Both the position numbers and the translations under genes were made by a program. A stretch of DNA of 64,000 bases from Persicaria tinctoria (Eukaryota > Streptophyta > Magnoliopsida > Caryophyllales > Polygonaceae), in contig JBANSL010000008.1 in NCBI GenBank assembly GCA_037127255.1, forward strand, positions 2,690,896-2,754,895. The letters are read 5' to 3'. Each line of letters begins with the position of its first letter. Within the stretch, counting starts at the first letter, position 1. The notes under the pieces are model-generated. The model had not been told where the DNA came from. It did not search any database and saw nothing but the letters and a program-made list of their open reading frames with translations. Shown one piece after another: positions 24,546-36,376 of the stretch.

Positions 24546-24879
24546 TCTGTTAAGATTGTGTTAGTAATTCCTTCTGTCTCTTTTGAGTCTTTGTAATTCC
24601 TTTGTGTTTCTTTTATTGGTCAATTAAGAGACCGAAATTCAACGCCCAAGAGGTGTGTAACTGTGTAAGTAAATACATGATTAGGGTTGGCCTGAAGTGA
24701 ATCGATATATACTTTGTATTGAGTTGTAGTTCAATTTGGACTGGGTTTGATTGAGTTTTGTCTATCTTGAGTTTAGAGGAAAATGAACATTGCTATTTTA
24801 TTGGTGTATCCCTTGAATAGGTAAATAAAGAGCGGTCATTCCAGGGTTCGAACCGGGGAGGGTACTATTCACAAGTCCT

Positions 24880-25035
24880 TTTCGGTGAGCCATTCCGGAT
24901 GTATCCCGCATTCCCGCTGAAAGCGGGGTCTTAAGGGTTGGAATGTACGCACCTATTCTCCAAGTAAGTCAGGAAGATATTCCTGAAAGACACAAAAACA
25001 TAACAAGTAGGATACAATAGGCACCATAGGCAAAA
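24880..25035 (-). mobile_element. RTE-LINE/TS-SINE 3' tail relic
   Basis: The segment TCCCGCTGAAAGCGGGGTCT followed by GGAATGTACGCACC repeats the hairpin and tail of the LINE at 19177-19862 (which has CCCGCTAAAAGCGGGGTCT and GGATGTACGCAC). About 110 bp are alignable by eye. It is a diverged second copy of the same 3' end without coding sequence. Confidence 0.6.
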
Positions 25036-25639
25036 CAGGACACACTAGTTGATGTATATGTATGTATTCAATGTGATGCCTTACACTACTGAGTCTATGA
25101 CGATACATCGATACAATTTATCAAAACAAGTCATCAAAATCCACTGTATATCTAGCATGACATATTCACAATCATAACAAAAAGCTTATGATTCTCTTGA
25201 TAAAACAGTATAATTAATTCTGAAGTGAAGTAGTATACGTAGTAATTTGTTAGGACATTGCGTAAATGATGAATTCAGATTTTGAAAACTTTGGTTAAAT
25301 CAGACGCACAACTAAAATGGTTTAGTAACACTTGCGCTTTTCATTTGGTTAATTTTGTATAAATTCATAAATAGTCAAATCGATTTTACTCAGTAATAAG
25401 TAAAATATTAAAATTACTGAATTTTTTTTTGTGGGTGGTTCTGTATAAAAGGGGTGGTTTTCCCTATAAATATAAGGGACAGTTTTGTGCAAAATTTGAA
25501 AAATAAATAAGAGGTGATTTTATGCCGAACCTTGGTAAATAACGGATGACTTTGTACAATGTTTTTAAAAAGAGGCGATTTTGTGCAAAATAGAGAAAGT
25601 AAGGGATTTTTGTGAAGTTTCCCGACCTTTTTTTAGTGT

Positions 25640-26598
25640 GTTTATTTGTGTGAAGTCAATAAGTAGGACTTGTTGAGAGTTGAGACGATCGTCAATCTTA
25701 ATTCCATTACCTCTCGTTTCAGCTCGTGAGTTTCCCTCCTCTCTCGGTAGATTCAATACCCTTCCATTTGCTATTTTCTTTCAAATCTGTTGTTCGAATT
25801 TCAAAATTTTTGAGAATCTGATTCTCTGCGAACTTCTTTTTTCAACTCGAATCGAATAATCTCGTCCGCATTTTTTGTCTTTAATATTATACTCTACGCC
25901 ACTGATTTCGGCGATCGATTTTAGTTCTCGTCGCAGATCTGCTTGCTTGAGTTGAAGTCACTGCGAAGGTTTTCTTTGTGTTTTCTGCTGTTATTTATGC
26001 TGATGATTTGCAAAATTTGTTGGAATAGATGCTGTGTGGCTCATGATTTAGCTTTTCGTTTGGGGAATTGTGTTTGGTTGGGAGGTTTTTGTGCTTGATT
26101 TGTCCGATCTGGCATGATCTGTATGCTGTTTCGATCTGGAGGCCTTGTTGTCGGTGGAGGATCAGTCGGTTTTAGAATCTCTTTACGCGCGTTGCTCAAA
26201 TCAGATCTGAAGCACTGAAAATTTGTTTATTGATCGGCAGCCACTTTGATTTTTATGGAACGTCTATGGTTGCAACTGTTGCGTTCTGTCTTTTCTGATC
26301 TGATTGGAGGACTTGTGCACACGATTACGATTTTACAACTTACAGTTTTTGATCCAGTGCTGACTGATGAACATTGTGTAGTTACTAGTTAGTAATGAGA
26401 CTGAATAAGAGGTTTGTAGAATTTAACTTCCAAAATGTTCTTGTGGCATTAGTATGTATATCAGCTTGAATTGCATTGCATTTTTATAGGTCTACAATTG
26501 ACATCTATTGCAATGATTCCCTATATGCATTCAGTTCGCGATGTGCTGGCTGCCAATTTTTAAATAATTTGAGTGGTGTTTTTGCAGTGAAGTTTAAA
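25640..26598 (+). promoter_or_regulatory. GLTP1 5' untranslated region with probable leader intron
   Basis: A CT- and TTTC-rich stretch near 25680-25970 looks like a transcribed leader. A donor-like GCGAAG/GTTTTC lies near 25967 and an acceptor TTTTTGCAG at 26587, only 11 bases before the start codon. A leader intron of about 620 bp is therefore likely. This is inferred from splice motifs alone. Confidence 0.4.
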
Positions 26599-28601
26599 AT
26601 GGCAGAAACCGCTTTCACCCCTGCGTTGGAAGGAATTAAGCATGTTAAGTCTGAGGATGGGGAAATGTTAACAATGCCTTTCTTGGAGGTTTGCAAACAG
26701 ATACTTCCTGTTATAGGTTAGTTTTTTTATGCCCTTCTTTGACTTATAACTTCTAGATTTTACAAAGAGCATGAAGATGTAATGGATTACTTAGTCTTGT
26801 ATGTGGGTAAGAGAATTGGTGAGTGGGTGACCATGCTTGCCACCGTGTACTTGTAAAAACACTACCTGTTATAGGTTGGCTTGAACCTATTTTGATTTGT
26901 GACTTCAATAGTAAATAAGGAGTAAGATGTACTGCATAAATGAGTGATGTATGTGAGTGATTGATTGGGTGACTATGCGTAATCCTTGTAGTTGTACAGT
27001 TTTACATGTAAGTTACAAAGTGTGCAGCTCTTATATACGTGTATGATTAGTGGCAATAGAGTGTTGTGGGATTCACTGTTAAGGCAAGTACCTGAACTGT
27101 TATCTGTTTTTATGCTAGATAAATTTGGTGCTGCCATGGCTATTGTCAAATCTGATATCGGTGGGAATATATCAGTAAGCTACTTTTCTCATTTCACTTC
27201 TAGTCTTGTCATGATCTTCCTTTTTCTGTTGTTGAATGGGTGAATTACATATGTTATTTTGATTACCCATGCACCATATCATTCTGTAATTTTACTGAAA
27301 TAGTTCACGTGTTTAGGGATCTGTTAAGAACTTATGCCCATGGTTCAAGTCTTTTCCATGTTATAGGAGCTTTTATCTCGTAACAGATCTTGATATGATA
27401 ATTGTCAGGCAAAAACTCTGCAGCCCAAGTACACAGCAAAAAAAAAAAAAACCATTTACAAATTAATAATATGATTTTCCATTTTGTATTTAATCTTCGC
27501 AAAATGGGGATACTTGATGCAGAGGTTAGAGACAAAATACTCATCAGATCCATCCAAATATAATTTACTGTACACCATGGTCAAAGAAGAGGTTCAAGCT
27601 AAGACAGCAAAGGGATCATCCAGCTGCACAAATGGCTTGCTTTGGTTGACCAGGTTCGTAGTGCAATACCTAGCTGTACCTCTTAAGTAACTGTTGCATT
27701 TTCTCCTCGTTTGAGTTGCATCCAAGTTATTTTATGTTTGATAATGTTGTTTCCTGTTTTGCTTTAACCCACTTCATAGATGTAGTGCAGCACGTAAAAA
27801 TCTTATGTTGAGAACTGAGATACTTATTTAACTTTACAGGGCAATGGACTTTTTGTCGGAATTGTTCCGCAATCTGCTTGAGCACCCAGACTGGTCAATG
27901 TCCCAATGCTGTTCAGATTCATACAGCAAGACCCTAAAGAAATTTCATGGATGGCTTGCCAGTTCAAGTTTCACTGTATGTCTTTAATGCTTTCTAGGCA
28001 AAATGTCATTGGTATAGCATCCATTTTCAAATTCTGTGACTAGCACTCCCCTCGTGCTTGTAGTATTTTTACGTCATACCATCATATGCTATCCGCCTTA
28101 TTCTTGGGTTTCTAGTTGCTACCTTCTAGGAAACTAAACACCAAACTATTTGGTTTAACTTCTTAGCTCTCAGGAATGGAAATTAATGGATATATTGAGG
28201 CATATCACAGGCTCACAGCAACTAATTTACTGAAAATACCTGGATTTTCTTATTTTATATCATCAATTTGGGTGAAATTCCTAGGTCGTCTGCTCATTTA
28301 ATGGGTTTGCATTTCGGAATCACAGGTTGCTATGAAGCTAGCTCCTGATAGGACTAAGTTCATGAATGTCCTAGGAAGTGCTGATGCTGTCAAAGCTGAT
28401 ATTGAGAAATTTTTGACATCTTTCTTTCCACTGCTTGAAGAGAACCACAAATTCCTAGTAAGTTCCCGACTTCACCATTGACACATTTTATTATTCTTGT
28501 ATTGTTAAAGGTTTGTTTTTGTTAGAATTTGATGGCTAATGAGTTGACTTCATTCTCCTTAACAGGAAAGTGTTGGCATGGACAGTCTCAAAGCATCATG
28601 A
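26599..28601 (+). CDS. GLTP1: Glycolipid transfer protein, 6 coding exons
   Basis: Exons 26599-26716, 27119-27174, 27523-27653, 27840-27975, 28326-28457 and 28566-28601 join in frame to exactly 202 residues, the length I recall for Arabidopsis GLTP1. The all-helical GLTP fold moves glycosphingolipids between membranes in the cytosol. Headgroup-recognition residues are in place: Asp52 and Asn56 in VKSDIGGNIS, Trp99 in GLLWLTRA, and His138 in KKFHGWL. The ending is SVGMDSLKAS. It belongs to the GLTP1 branch rather than the ACD11 branch, judging by sequence. The next gene downstream is a RIC protein, as in Arabidopsis. Confidence 0.95.
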
Positions 28602-29765
28602 AGTGCGAGTGAAATGCAATCTATCACATGGTACCTGGTGTTCTTTCTACTGCTCGGTTCGCTACAGCTAGTGAAAGCATTAGAAGCCACATTTATGATG
28701 TGATCTTCATCTGAGATTCGGAGTTGATATTAGTTTGCTACATATCCGCTTTCCTTTATGTTTCCCGGCTCCCGGGTATCGGTTAACACTGCTCTCTAGA
28801 CTCTCTACATGCAGTTCACGGATTATAATGCTATGATACCATGAGGTTTTCTTCTATTTGAATGTAAGTTCCTATAAATGGACGGTCTTATTATCCCCTT
28901 ATTGGACCTACCGATGTAGCGGGTTTCGAAACTAAAAGAGTAGCAAGAGGTGATAACGAAATCTGACTTGTCTAATGCATCAATCTACCACTCTAATCAG
29001 TATACAAAAAATGGTAATGGGTGGTGATTTTTAGTAATATAATTCAAGTTTGAACGATCCACATTCCCATTACTTATCAATAACCCCCAAAATTACAGCT
29101 GACGGTCGTTTTTTTCCCGCGCTATGAGGCTACCAACTGTCAAAAAGTGAGATGAATGGGAAAAAAATAGGGAGGGTGTCTCAGAAAGGAAGAAGGAGCC
29201 AAAGGCAAAACAACAACAACAAAAAACTCTTGTTTTGCCTTTCAGCCCCTTTGAAAGTTGAAACCCATGCACATTATGAACCTTTAAGCTCTATTTTTTT
29301 TTAAAAAAAAAAATATTCCTTTGAGATTGTAGTTTTTTCTTCTATGTATCGAATACCCGATTCAGAAAATTTAAAATTGGGGTTTGTAGCCAATCAGAAT
29401 TCAGATGTACAGGGCATTTTTTTTCCAATCTTTTTCTCAATCTAAGGTATGATTTCCGACTTCTCCCATGAATTCAAATAAATCAATCTGATTGAGTTTG
29501 CCTTTGTATGTTTATTGTTTTTTGATTTCGGTATCTCCCTCTGGATTTTAGTTTTGAATAGATTTATGTGTTTCAATTCAATGATGTAGTTAGTTTGTTC
29601 AGAGGTGCATAATCAATATATGATCATGGATTCTCTTGATGCAGATTTTAGTAGACTATCGATTCGTTCTTGTCGTCTCCATTGCCATTTGATCAGCAAA
29701 ACAGCACCAAGGAACAGAACCAAGCAAGACAATAGGATCAAGGGTTTGTGCACCCTTCGACATTC
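28602..29765. other. Intergenic: GLTP1 3' end and RIC promoter/leader
   Basis: No additional gene is supported. The part after 29400 is pyrimidine-rich and probably contains the RIC leader; small upstream ATGs (about 29605) are present before the chosen start. Confidence 0.35.
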
Positions 29766-31282
29766 ATGGCGGGGGCATATAAAGGCCTCTTAAAAGGCCT
29801 CAGATACATAACTTCACTGTTCGGTATGATTCTCGCCTTGAAATGCAATATGTATCAATTGTTATAAGCTTGGTTCATACCGAGCCCATGACAGATCAGA
29901 TCATTTGTAACAACTTTCGTACACTGCATCTCCGAATTCCCGGTATGGGATTGTGATATTTGGATGAACTGCAGCCTCGGAGCGTGAACCGGAGATGGAA
30001 ATCGGAGGTCCAACAGATGTAAAACATGTTGCTCACATTGGATGGGATGGTCCAACTGCTAATCCACCTAGCTGGGTAAATCCCCATCAACTCTATTTTT
30101 GTTCTTCTTTTCCCTTCCATTTGGTCTAAATGGTTCATTTGTAGACCTGAGCATGGCCCGGATTGGGCGGTCTTGGGCCGGACCTATGTGAAAATCTTGA
30201 CCCATTATAACGGGTCGGACTTGGACCAGACTCGGTTTTTTGCCCAACTACCTTGTCCAAACCAGCCCACATGAGCGGCCCAGGTAGCCCATCGGGCCGT
30301 CCATAAAAAGTTTATGATTTTTTATTTTATTTTTTTCCATTTTATCGTTGTGGATAAAATTCACTCACAATACTCGGGTCGAATTTAAAACATTTTCTCA
30401 ACATAGTCTGAGAAATAGTGCGTACGTATATTTTGACTCCCAGATCCTACTTTGAGCAGAATACGATGGGATTGTTGTGGTTGATAATCACTAACCTAAC
30501 TCAATCAAACCCATAACTAACATTAATTGGCATAGCTAAATCTAAAAGCTTGATTCTTCATTATGCAGATGGACAAGTTTGACGGAGAGGGAGGAGGACC
30601 AGCAGGAGGAGGAAGCGGCCCATTAGCAGAAGGTACAACCGATATCATATGTTACACAAACATATGTGTTATTACATTGTCAGTTTTCTCGTAATTGGTC
30701 ACTACATTCCCAAATTAATCAAAACAATAAAATATTTTGTGATTGGATTTAAAAAAACAACAACAATATGGCCAATCAATACAATGTCACAAGAGCCCTG
30801 ATGGGGTGGCTTAAGGGGGTTAATGGAAGGTCCGGGATCGATTCCTGCCTTTACTATAGGGTCTAGTCTATCAGCACACACCGGTTTACCCACAGGGTTC
30901 TTGCCGATTGTATCACGTGTCGGGTTTTCCACCTTCCCATCTTGAATTCAATTAAGAACACATTTACACAATTTGTCTCTTTACAACTATGACTTTAATC
31001 AAATACAATGATCATAACACTAACCAAAATGAAACGTTACAACCAATATATATTATAACATTCAAAATTTTTAAATTTATTTTTCTTGAGCTGACAAAAG
31101 ATAAACAAATAAAAACCGATCTGGCTTGGCTCTTAGGAGAAGCAACTGAACCCCAAACAAAACCGCGAACAACAAAGGGTGGGAAGCCGATGAGGAAGAA
31201 GAAGAAGGGCGCTGGCGGACCATCCAAGGCATCGGCAAAGGCCAAGACCGCCACGGAGGATAATGATCTTGGAGGCGAGTAA
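29766..31282 (+). CDS. ROP-interactive CRIB-motif protein (RIC1-like), 4 exons
   Basis: Exons 29766-29823, 29975-30075, 30569-30632 and 31137-31282 give 122 residues. RIC proteins bind active ROP/RAC GTPases and steer cytoskeleton and polar growth. The N-terminus [19 protein letters not shown] is the conserved RIC basic-hydrophobic lead. The CRIB motif follows at residues about 29-45 ([18 protein letters not shown]), with Ile29, Pro32, His37, His40 and Gly42 in register. A Gly-rich linker and a Lys-rich tail ([17 protein letters not shown]) end the protein. It is shorter than I recall for Arabidopsis RIC1 (At2g33460) but similar in layout. The SINE at 30794 lies in intron 3. Confidence 0.88.
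30794..30940 (+). mobile_element. tRNA-derived SINE, copy 2 (in RIC intron 3)
   Basis: It shares the block order of copy 1 at 2681-2912: GGGGTGGCTTAAGG, GGGATCGATTCCTGCC (B-box-like), CCGGTTTACC and TATCACGTGTCGGG. It is shorter and more diverged. Same strand as the host gene. Confidence 0.5.
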
Positions 31283-31884
31283 GGCACTCAAACCAGTTTA
31301 AGGAACCTACATTCTCAGAAGAAAGAAAAAAGGGAGAAAAAAAAAATCAGTGTTAGAAGAAGGGTTTTGTAAATTTTAAAGACAAGTTTTGAGTTTTTCC
31401 CATTTTTGTTTAATTCTCCCCTTCCCTCCCCTTCTGGAGTAGTTATGTGTATACTTTATCTTTGTTACTCTTTTTTTTTTTTTGTACATTTTTTTTATCA
31501 TTTCGTTTTCGTTTGGCTTGTTACTAGTTTCGGCCGAAAAATAGATTACGTACATGTTGGCATCAATTCGGTTAATGAAAGTAGAATCAATTCGGATAAG
31601 CAATAGATTATGTGTTCGCATCTTCTGTGTTTGTCTAAGTTAACTTAGTTCCCACTCTGGGTGACCACTGGAGAATTTGTTTGGTCGTTAACTTCAGGAC
31701 TCATGGGATTATTCGTGTGAATCATAGTATTAAGATTAGTAGATGCGCAATGAAAACCTACAAATTGATGCAACAAATGTATGATCAAATCCGCCATCAA
31801 CGAGTCATGTTAAAGATTTTGATTGTCGATAGAAAAGCAGTGTTGATTTCCTAAATTTGTGGGGCCTTCCTAGTTGAGTGAAAT

Positions 31885-31970
31885 AATAAGACGGCCCAAG
31901 CCCATTTGAGAAGGCCCAGCCCACTGAAAATTACAGAAACCGCATATATATTGAACATTAAAACCCTAAT
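31885..31970 (+). promoter_or_regulatory. eL14 promoter: site II elements and telo-box
   Basis: Four TGGGCY motifs on the minus strand lie at 31892-31897, 31898-31903, 31912-31917 and 31917-31922, followed by an AAACCCTAA telo-box at 31960-31968. This pairing is characteristic of plant ribosomal-protein promoters (TCP and telo-box-binding factors). It lies 70-150 bp before the start codon. Confidence 0.75.
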
Positions 31971-32037
31971 AAGGTTCTCTTCGAGCGCCCCGTTTAGGTT
32001 TCGGCAGTGAAACTGACTCTTCGAAATCTCAGCGAAA

Positions 32038-33697
32038 ATGGTGATTCTCTCGCTTTCTCTCCCTGTCGATCCATTTCGCTGTTTCAATGCATCGCTTGAA
32101 AATCTGATTTGTGTTGTTTTGTTGTGTTGATAGCCGTTCAAGAGGTTCGTGGAGATCGGGAGGGTTGCTCTCATCAGCTACGGTAAGGAGTACGGCCGAC
32201 TCGTCGTCATCGTCGATGTCATCGACCAAAACAGAGTGCGTTTTCTCTCGCTTATCACAATCTATTTCGTTTGCTTTCGTTTGATCGATAGTGCGCTCTT
32301 TGTTTAGCTGGTCGATTTGTTGCGCTTTGATTTTCGATTTGATTTGATGCTTGTGCTCACACATCTTCAATTGCGTGTTCATTTGATTAAGGTTAGTCCT
32401 TTGAACGGACTGATGGTGTCATCAATCCTTACAGTCTTTTGCATTTAGTGTGATCCCTATGATTGTTTTGATCTTAGATTTGTTTTTGCTGATTCAATTG
32501 CTAATTTTGTTATTTTAGCTCATAAAAAGTGATTTTGGCACGAAACTAGACCTTGAGATCACTATGTTTCACATTTCTGAATTAAACAAGAAAATCTAAT
32601 AAAATAATTGAGCATAACCAATCAACACAGTGGAAAAGAAGCGTTACACAAATTGTGTAAATGAGATTTGAACTGGAAACTAGATTCTTTGTTAAATATT
32701 TTGATTTTTTTGTTGAATGGCATGTCGTTGGAATATTTTTTATTATAAATTTGATTATAAGGCCTTGGTATATGAGTTCTTTGAATTGAACTTTGTTGTT
32801 GCATTTTCTTGTTCTTGTGCTAATGGCATGCCGTTGGAATATTTTTTATTATAAATTTGATTATAAGGCCTTGGTATATGAGTTCTTTGAATTGAACTTT
32901 GTTGTTGCATTTTCTTGTTCTTGTGCTCAGAAGTCTTATTAAGTGTGAATAATTGAACTTTTATTTCACCCATTCTTGTATTTAACCCTATATAAACAAT
33001 GAGTTCTTTGAATCCTTCGATTTATTGCTTGTGGCTTGTGAGGATGCAATCTCAATTAAGAATGATGTGATGAGCTATATAAACAGTTATATCCCTAAAA
33101 GATTGTTTTGCGATAACACATTAATCTAATTCATGAGCCGTTTTCTTTCTGAACAGGCTCTTGTTGATGCTCCAGACATGGTGAGGTGCCAGATGAACTT
33201 CAAGAGGCTCACACTAACAGACATCAAGATTGACATCCCTAGGATCCCTAAGAAGAAGACGCTTGTGGAAGCCATGGAAGCTGCTGGTAAGGATTGAATA
33301 CTATTGCTTATGTTTTGCGTTCTTCAGATGAAAAATGAAATCAATTAGTTTATTTTGTTCTAAGCATCTTTAATTGGTTTTAGATGTGAAGAACAAGTGG
33401 GAGAGCAGCTCCTGGGGCCGTAAGTTGATTGTTCAACAGAAGAGAGCATCACTCAATGACTTCGACAGGTTCAAGATCATGTTGGCCAAGATCAAGGTCT
33501 GTATTATCAATATCCCAAGCTTATCTGTGCCAATTAGAGTACTACTTTCTGCTGAAAATATAAGCAGCTTCCGCCAGAAACTCTTTTGACATTATACAAT
33601 GGCTGCCCATTCCTAAATTTTGCCCCTTGTATGTGTACTGCAGAGAGCTGGTGCGGTGAGGCAGGAACTCGTGAAGTTGAAAAAGGCAGCAGCCTAA
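32038..33697 (+). CDS. RPL14: 60S ribosomal protein eL14, 5 exons with a one-codon first exon
   Basis: Exons 32038-32040 (the ATG alone), 32134-32235, 33157-33286, 33384-33496 and 33644-33697 join to 133 residues; Arabidopsis RPL14 is 134. It is a structural protein of the large ribosomal subunit. The N-terminal KOW-like beta barrel reads [20 protein letters not shown] with [17 protein letters not shown]; the body has [17 protein letters not shown] and [20 protein letters not shown], ending [12 protein letters not shown]. The first exon was recognised because exon 2 starts PFKRF in phase 0 and the only suitable ATG is followed directly by a GT donor. The promoter has site II and telo-box motifs. 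Confidence 0.93.
32716..32927. repeat. 106-bp near-perfect tandem duplication in eL14 intron 2
   Basis: Units 32716-32821 and 32822-32927 appear to differ only at one base (CATGTCG versus CATGCCG). The near identity implies a recent event. Confidence 0.9.
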
Positions 33698-34993
33698 GAA
33701 AGATCGTTGTCTCTCGATTTTCAGTTTTGATTGTTTTCGGCCAAGTTTGTGCTATTGAACAACATCCTAGGAGTAGGGTTTTGCCCATTTCAGATTTGTC
33801 TAAACTGTTTTTACTGTATTTGCTATTTAAAGACTATATCTCCATTGAAGACCTGGCTTTTTTCTTAATTTGATCATCTAAATGACTAAATCTACAGCCT
33901 GATCTCTGAACATTTACGGTAATTTTTACTATTTTAGACAACATTTACACTTTGAAAATGATCATTTCTTTCGTCTTAAAGAAATGGATTTTTTACATCA
34001 AGTGAAATGAGGTTATGGTTTGTAATGTATTATATTATTGTACAAAATTTAAAATAATACTTGTGCGGCAAAACATATTGTATGCTACTTGTGCACAAAT
34101 TAAAGATTGTAAGTCTATAAAATATTTATTTTTAACTAAAATTTTGAAATAATGTTCTAGCTTAAATATGAAATTATTTTTAAAAATTAATACAGTATTT
34201 TATATAATTTTTTCGACAAAACATATCATTTATTCTTTCTGGATGTCAATAATTATATAAAATATCTATTTTTAATAAAATTTTAAAGCAAGTTTGTACT
34301 TATTAATAATAATTACGAAATTATTATTTTTTTATAACATACGTGAATAGTAAATAACATATTTTACCGAACAAAGGGGTATCATTTTAAAATAACGTAT
34401 ATGAATAGTAATTGATATGTTTTGTCAAACGAAAATAGTATTAAAAAATATCAAGTTTTAAATTATGTTTAAAAATAATTTCACAATGAAATAATAAAAA
34501 ACATGTGTAAATAATAAATGGGATTTGTAGTGCACTATTACCCAGAGACCGGTTTAGACGAGGGCAGGGACAAAGATAAAAGTAATGGGACTTGCTGAGG
34601 GGAAACTCATCTAGAGATTTCGTATGGGGTATTTCACATAAAAAGTTTGTTTTTTCAAATATCCACGGAATGCACTACTTTATTTGCTCGTTAGAGGGAT
34701 TAATTGGAAAATCCATAATGAATCTGAATGGAAAAAAATAGTTGATATAAACGAAAAATACTCGTCGGGATTTATATGCATGAGAAAAACTCCGAGTTGC
34801 CGGCGGTGATTATAAATCTCTGTGTAGGGATATGATAGGGATTATATAGTGTTTTTCGTAGGGATATGACAACGATGATATCATTAATGAACTGACAATA
34901 AAAATTACTAAAACAATCGATACTGATAATGTTGGCTTTTATTGTGATTGCGAATTCATCCTGCTAAAAGTAAGAAATGGATACAATTTTCAC
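33698..34993. other. AT-rich intergenic DNA with decayed MITE pieces
   Basis: No gene supported. About 33950-34460 carries repeated AAAATATTTATTTTTAA-like and ACAAAACATAT motifs in both orientations, resembling nested and decayed Stowaway-like elements; ends could not be set. Confidence 0.35.
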
Positions 34994-35509
34994 CTAATAA
35001 AGGCGCAAGTTCAAATCCAACTCTTCTTCATCTTCGTCATCAACCAGATCAATGACCTCTGGAATGGGGCGGTCCAACTGATACAGAAGGGGCCTTGTAT
35101 AACCATCGGTTGGCTCTCTTTGGTTTCCCTCTATCATGGTTGCACCTTGAGAGCTTTCCCATGGACGGAAGCCCTGAGAGCTCTCTTCCTCTTGAAGTTG
35201 GATGCTTCTAGAGGATGCCGCTTGCGAAGGCTGAGACATTCCATATGGGATCAAGTCGGTAAAGTAGTTGAAAGAAATGTTTATCTCTCGTAGAATGCGC
35301 AACATTGGGGTCAGGCCAAGAGCAGCCGCGGTTGTTGCTAAGAGGTGATGGTTATTGTAATGGGTTTGGAAAAGATCAACATCCATCGTCATGTAGTCGC
35401 ATATCGTGCAAGTCAAGTGGCCTACATTGGTTCGGCCTTCTTGATCTTGCGGCGTGATGCTGCTCATGGTGATGGTATGAAGTTGAGAGAGGGAAAACGA
35501 GGATGGCAA
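34994..35509 (-). CDS. Small C2H2 zinc-finger protein with EAR motif, copy 1
   Basis: Single-exon gene of 171 residues. One finger, CTICDYMTMDVDLFQTHYNNH, has Cys34, Cys37, His50 and His54 in CX2CX12HX3H spacing. The plant QALGGH core is absent (it reads DVDLFQTH). The C-terminus ends LDLNLRLY, a perfect LxLxL EAR motif, preceded by an acidic patch (VIDLVDDEDEEE). EAR motifs recruit TOPLESS-type co-repressors, so a transcriptional repressor role is plausible. A TATATATA stretch lies about 20-30 bp upstream of the ATG. An internal Met at residue 15 is an alternative start. It is a diverged relative of the gene at 37613-38263 on the same strand. Confidence 0.7.
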   Translation of the reverse strand: MPSSFSLSQLHTITMSSITPQDQEGRTNVGHLTCTICDYMTMDVDLFQTHYNNHHLLATTAAALGLTPMLRILREINISFNYFTDLIPYGMSQPSQAASSRSIQLQEEESSQGFRPWESSQGATMIEGNQREPTDGYTRPLLYQLDRPIPEVIDLVDDEDEEELDLNLRLY

Positions 35510-35892
35510 GAGAAATGCCCTAGGGTTTACACATATATATACACATAAATTTCATCATCTCTTAATGCCTTGGGTTAAATAAAATTACACATCATTATGT
35601 CACATAGTGATTGTTCATTAACAAGAATATAAACGTGATATCCTAAAAATGCAATATTACTTGTGATACATTAAATATAAAGTACTAAATGCATGTATAA
35701 ATGTAAGGAGGATTCACCTTGATCATCGGTTACTGATCAGCTGTCAGTTCCAAGACCCTGCAGTAGATTAGTACCGTAGTACTTTGATTTTAATAAATCT
35801 CTTTCAAATTCATTGCACTCACTCAGACCCCGGAAATGAAGAACTTTTGGTGACATTTTGTGGATAACTCATGATTTGTATATGAGTGGAGG

Positions 35893-36103
35893 CAGACACG
35901 GAATCAGAAATTATAAATTTTGGGTAGGTTGAATAGGCTAAATTTTACATACAAACATAATTTTCATTAAAAAAACCTTATTCTAATTTCTAATAAACAA
36001 ATACATAATTTTTTTTATTCATTTTTCTTATTTTTATCTATATTTTAATTTCTAAAAAAAAATGGGACGAGCTGACCCCAGCCTGCCCTTGCATCTGTGC
36101 CTG
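35893..36103. mobile_element. 211-bp hAT-type MITE with perfect 8-bp target duplication
   Basis: Ends CAGACACGGAATCA and (reverse complement of the right end) CAGGCACAGATGCA match at 10 of 14 positions. Perfect 8-bp direct repeats AGTGGAGG flank it (35885-35892 and 36104-36111). Eight-base target duplications and a CA-G-start inverted repeat are hAT features. Confidence 0.75.
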
Positions 36104-36376
36104 AGTGGAGGATGACATATGATATTCATAACTCAAATTTTATACGTGACCTCTATTGCTGATCATAAATCACAGAAATCACATAATGTTAAATTTTTAT
36201 TCGTGACCTCTATTGCTGATCATAAGTCAGTGGTACAAGAAAACATCAAATGAAATGACACAAAACAAGTGTTTTGGTTAAAATTATGATGAATTAAACA
36301 TAATTTTAAAATGGACTAGATTCATTTAATTTCTTTTTCCTTTAACTTTTCCCTACTCTTATACAAATGTCACCCA

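Noticed and set aside
24845..24875. tRNA-like GGTTCGAACC B box
   Set aside because: The motif is palindromic and no cloverleaf or A box could be built around it.
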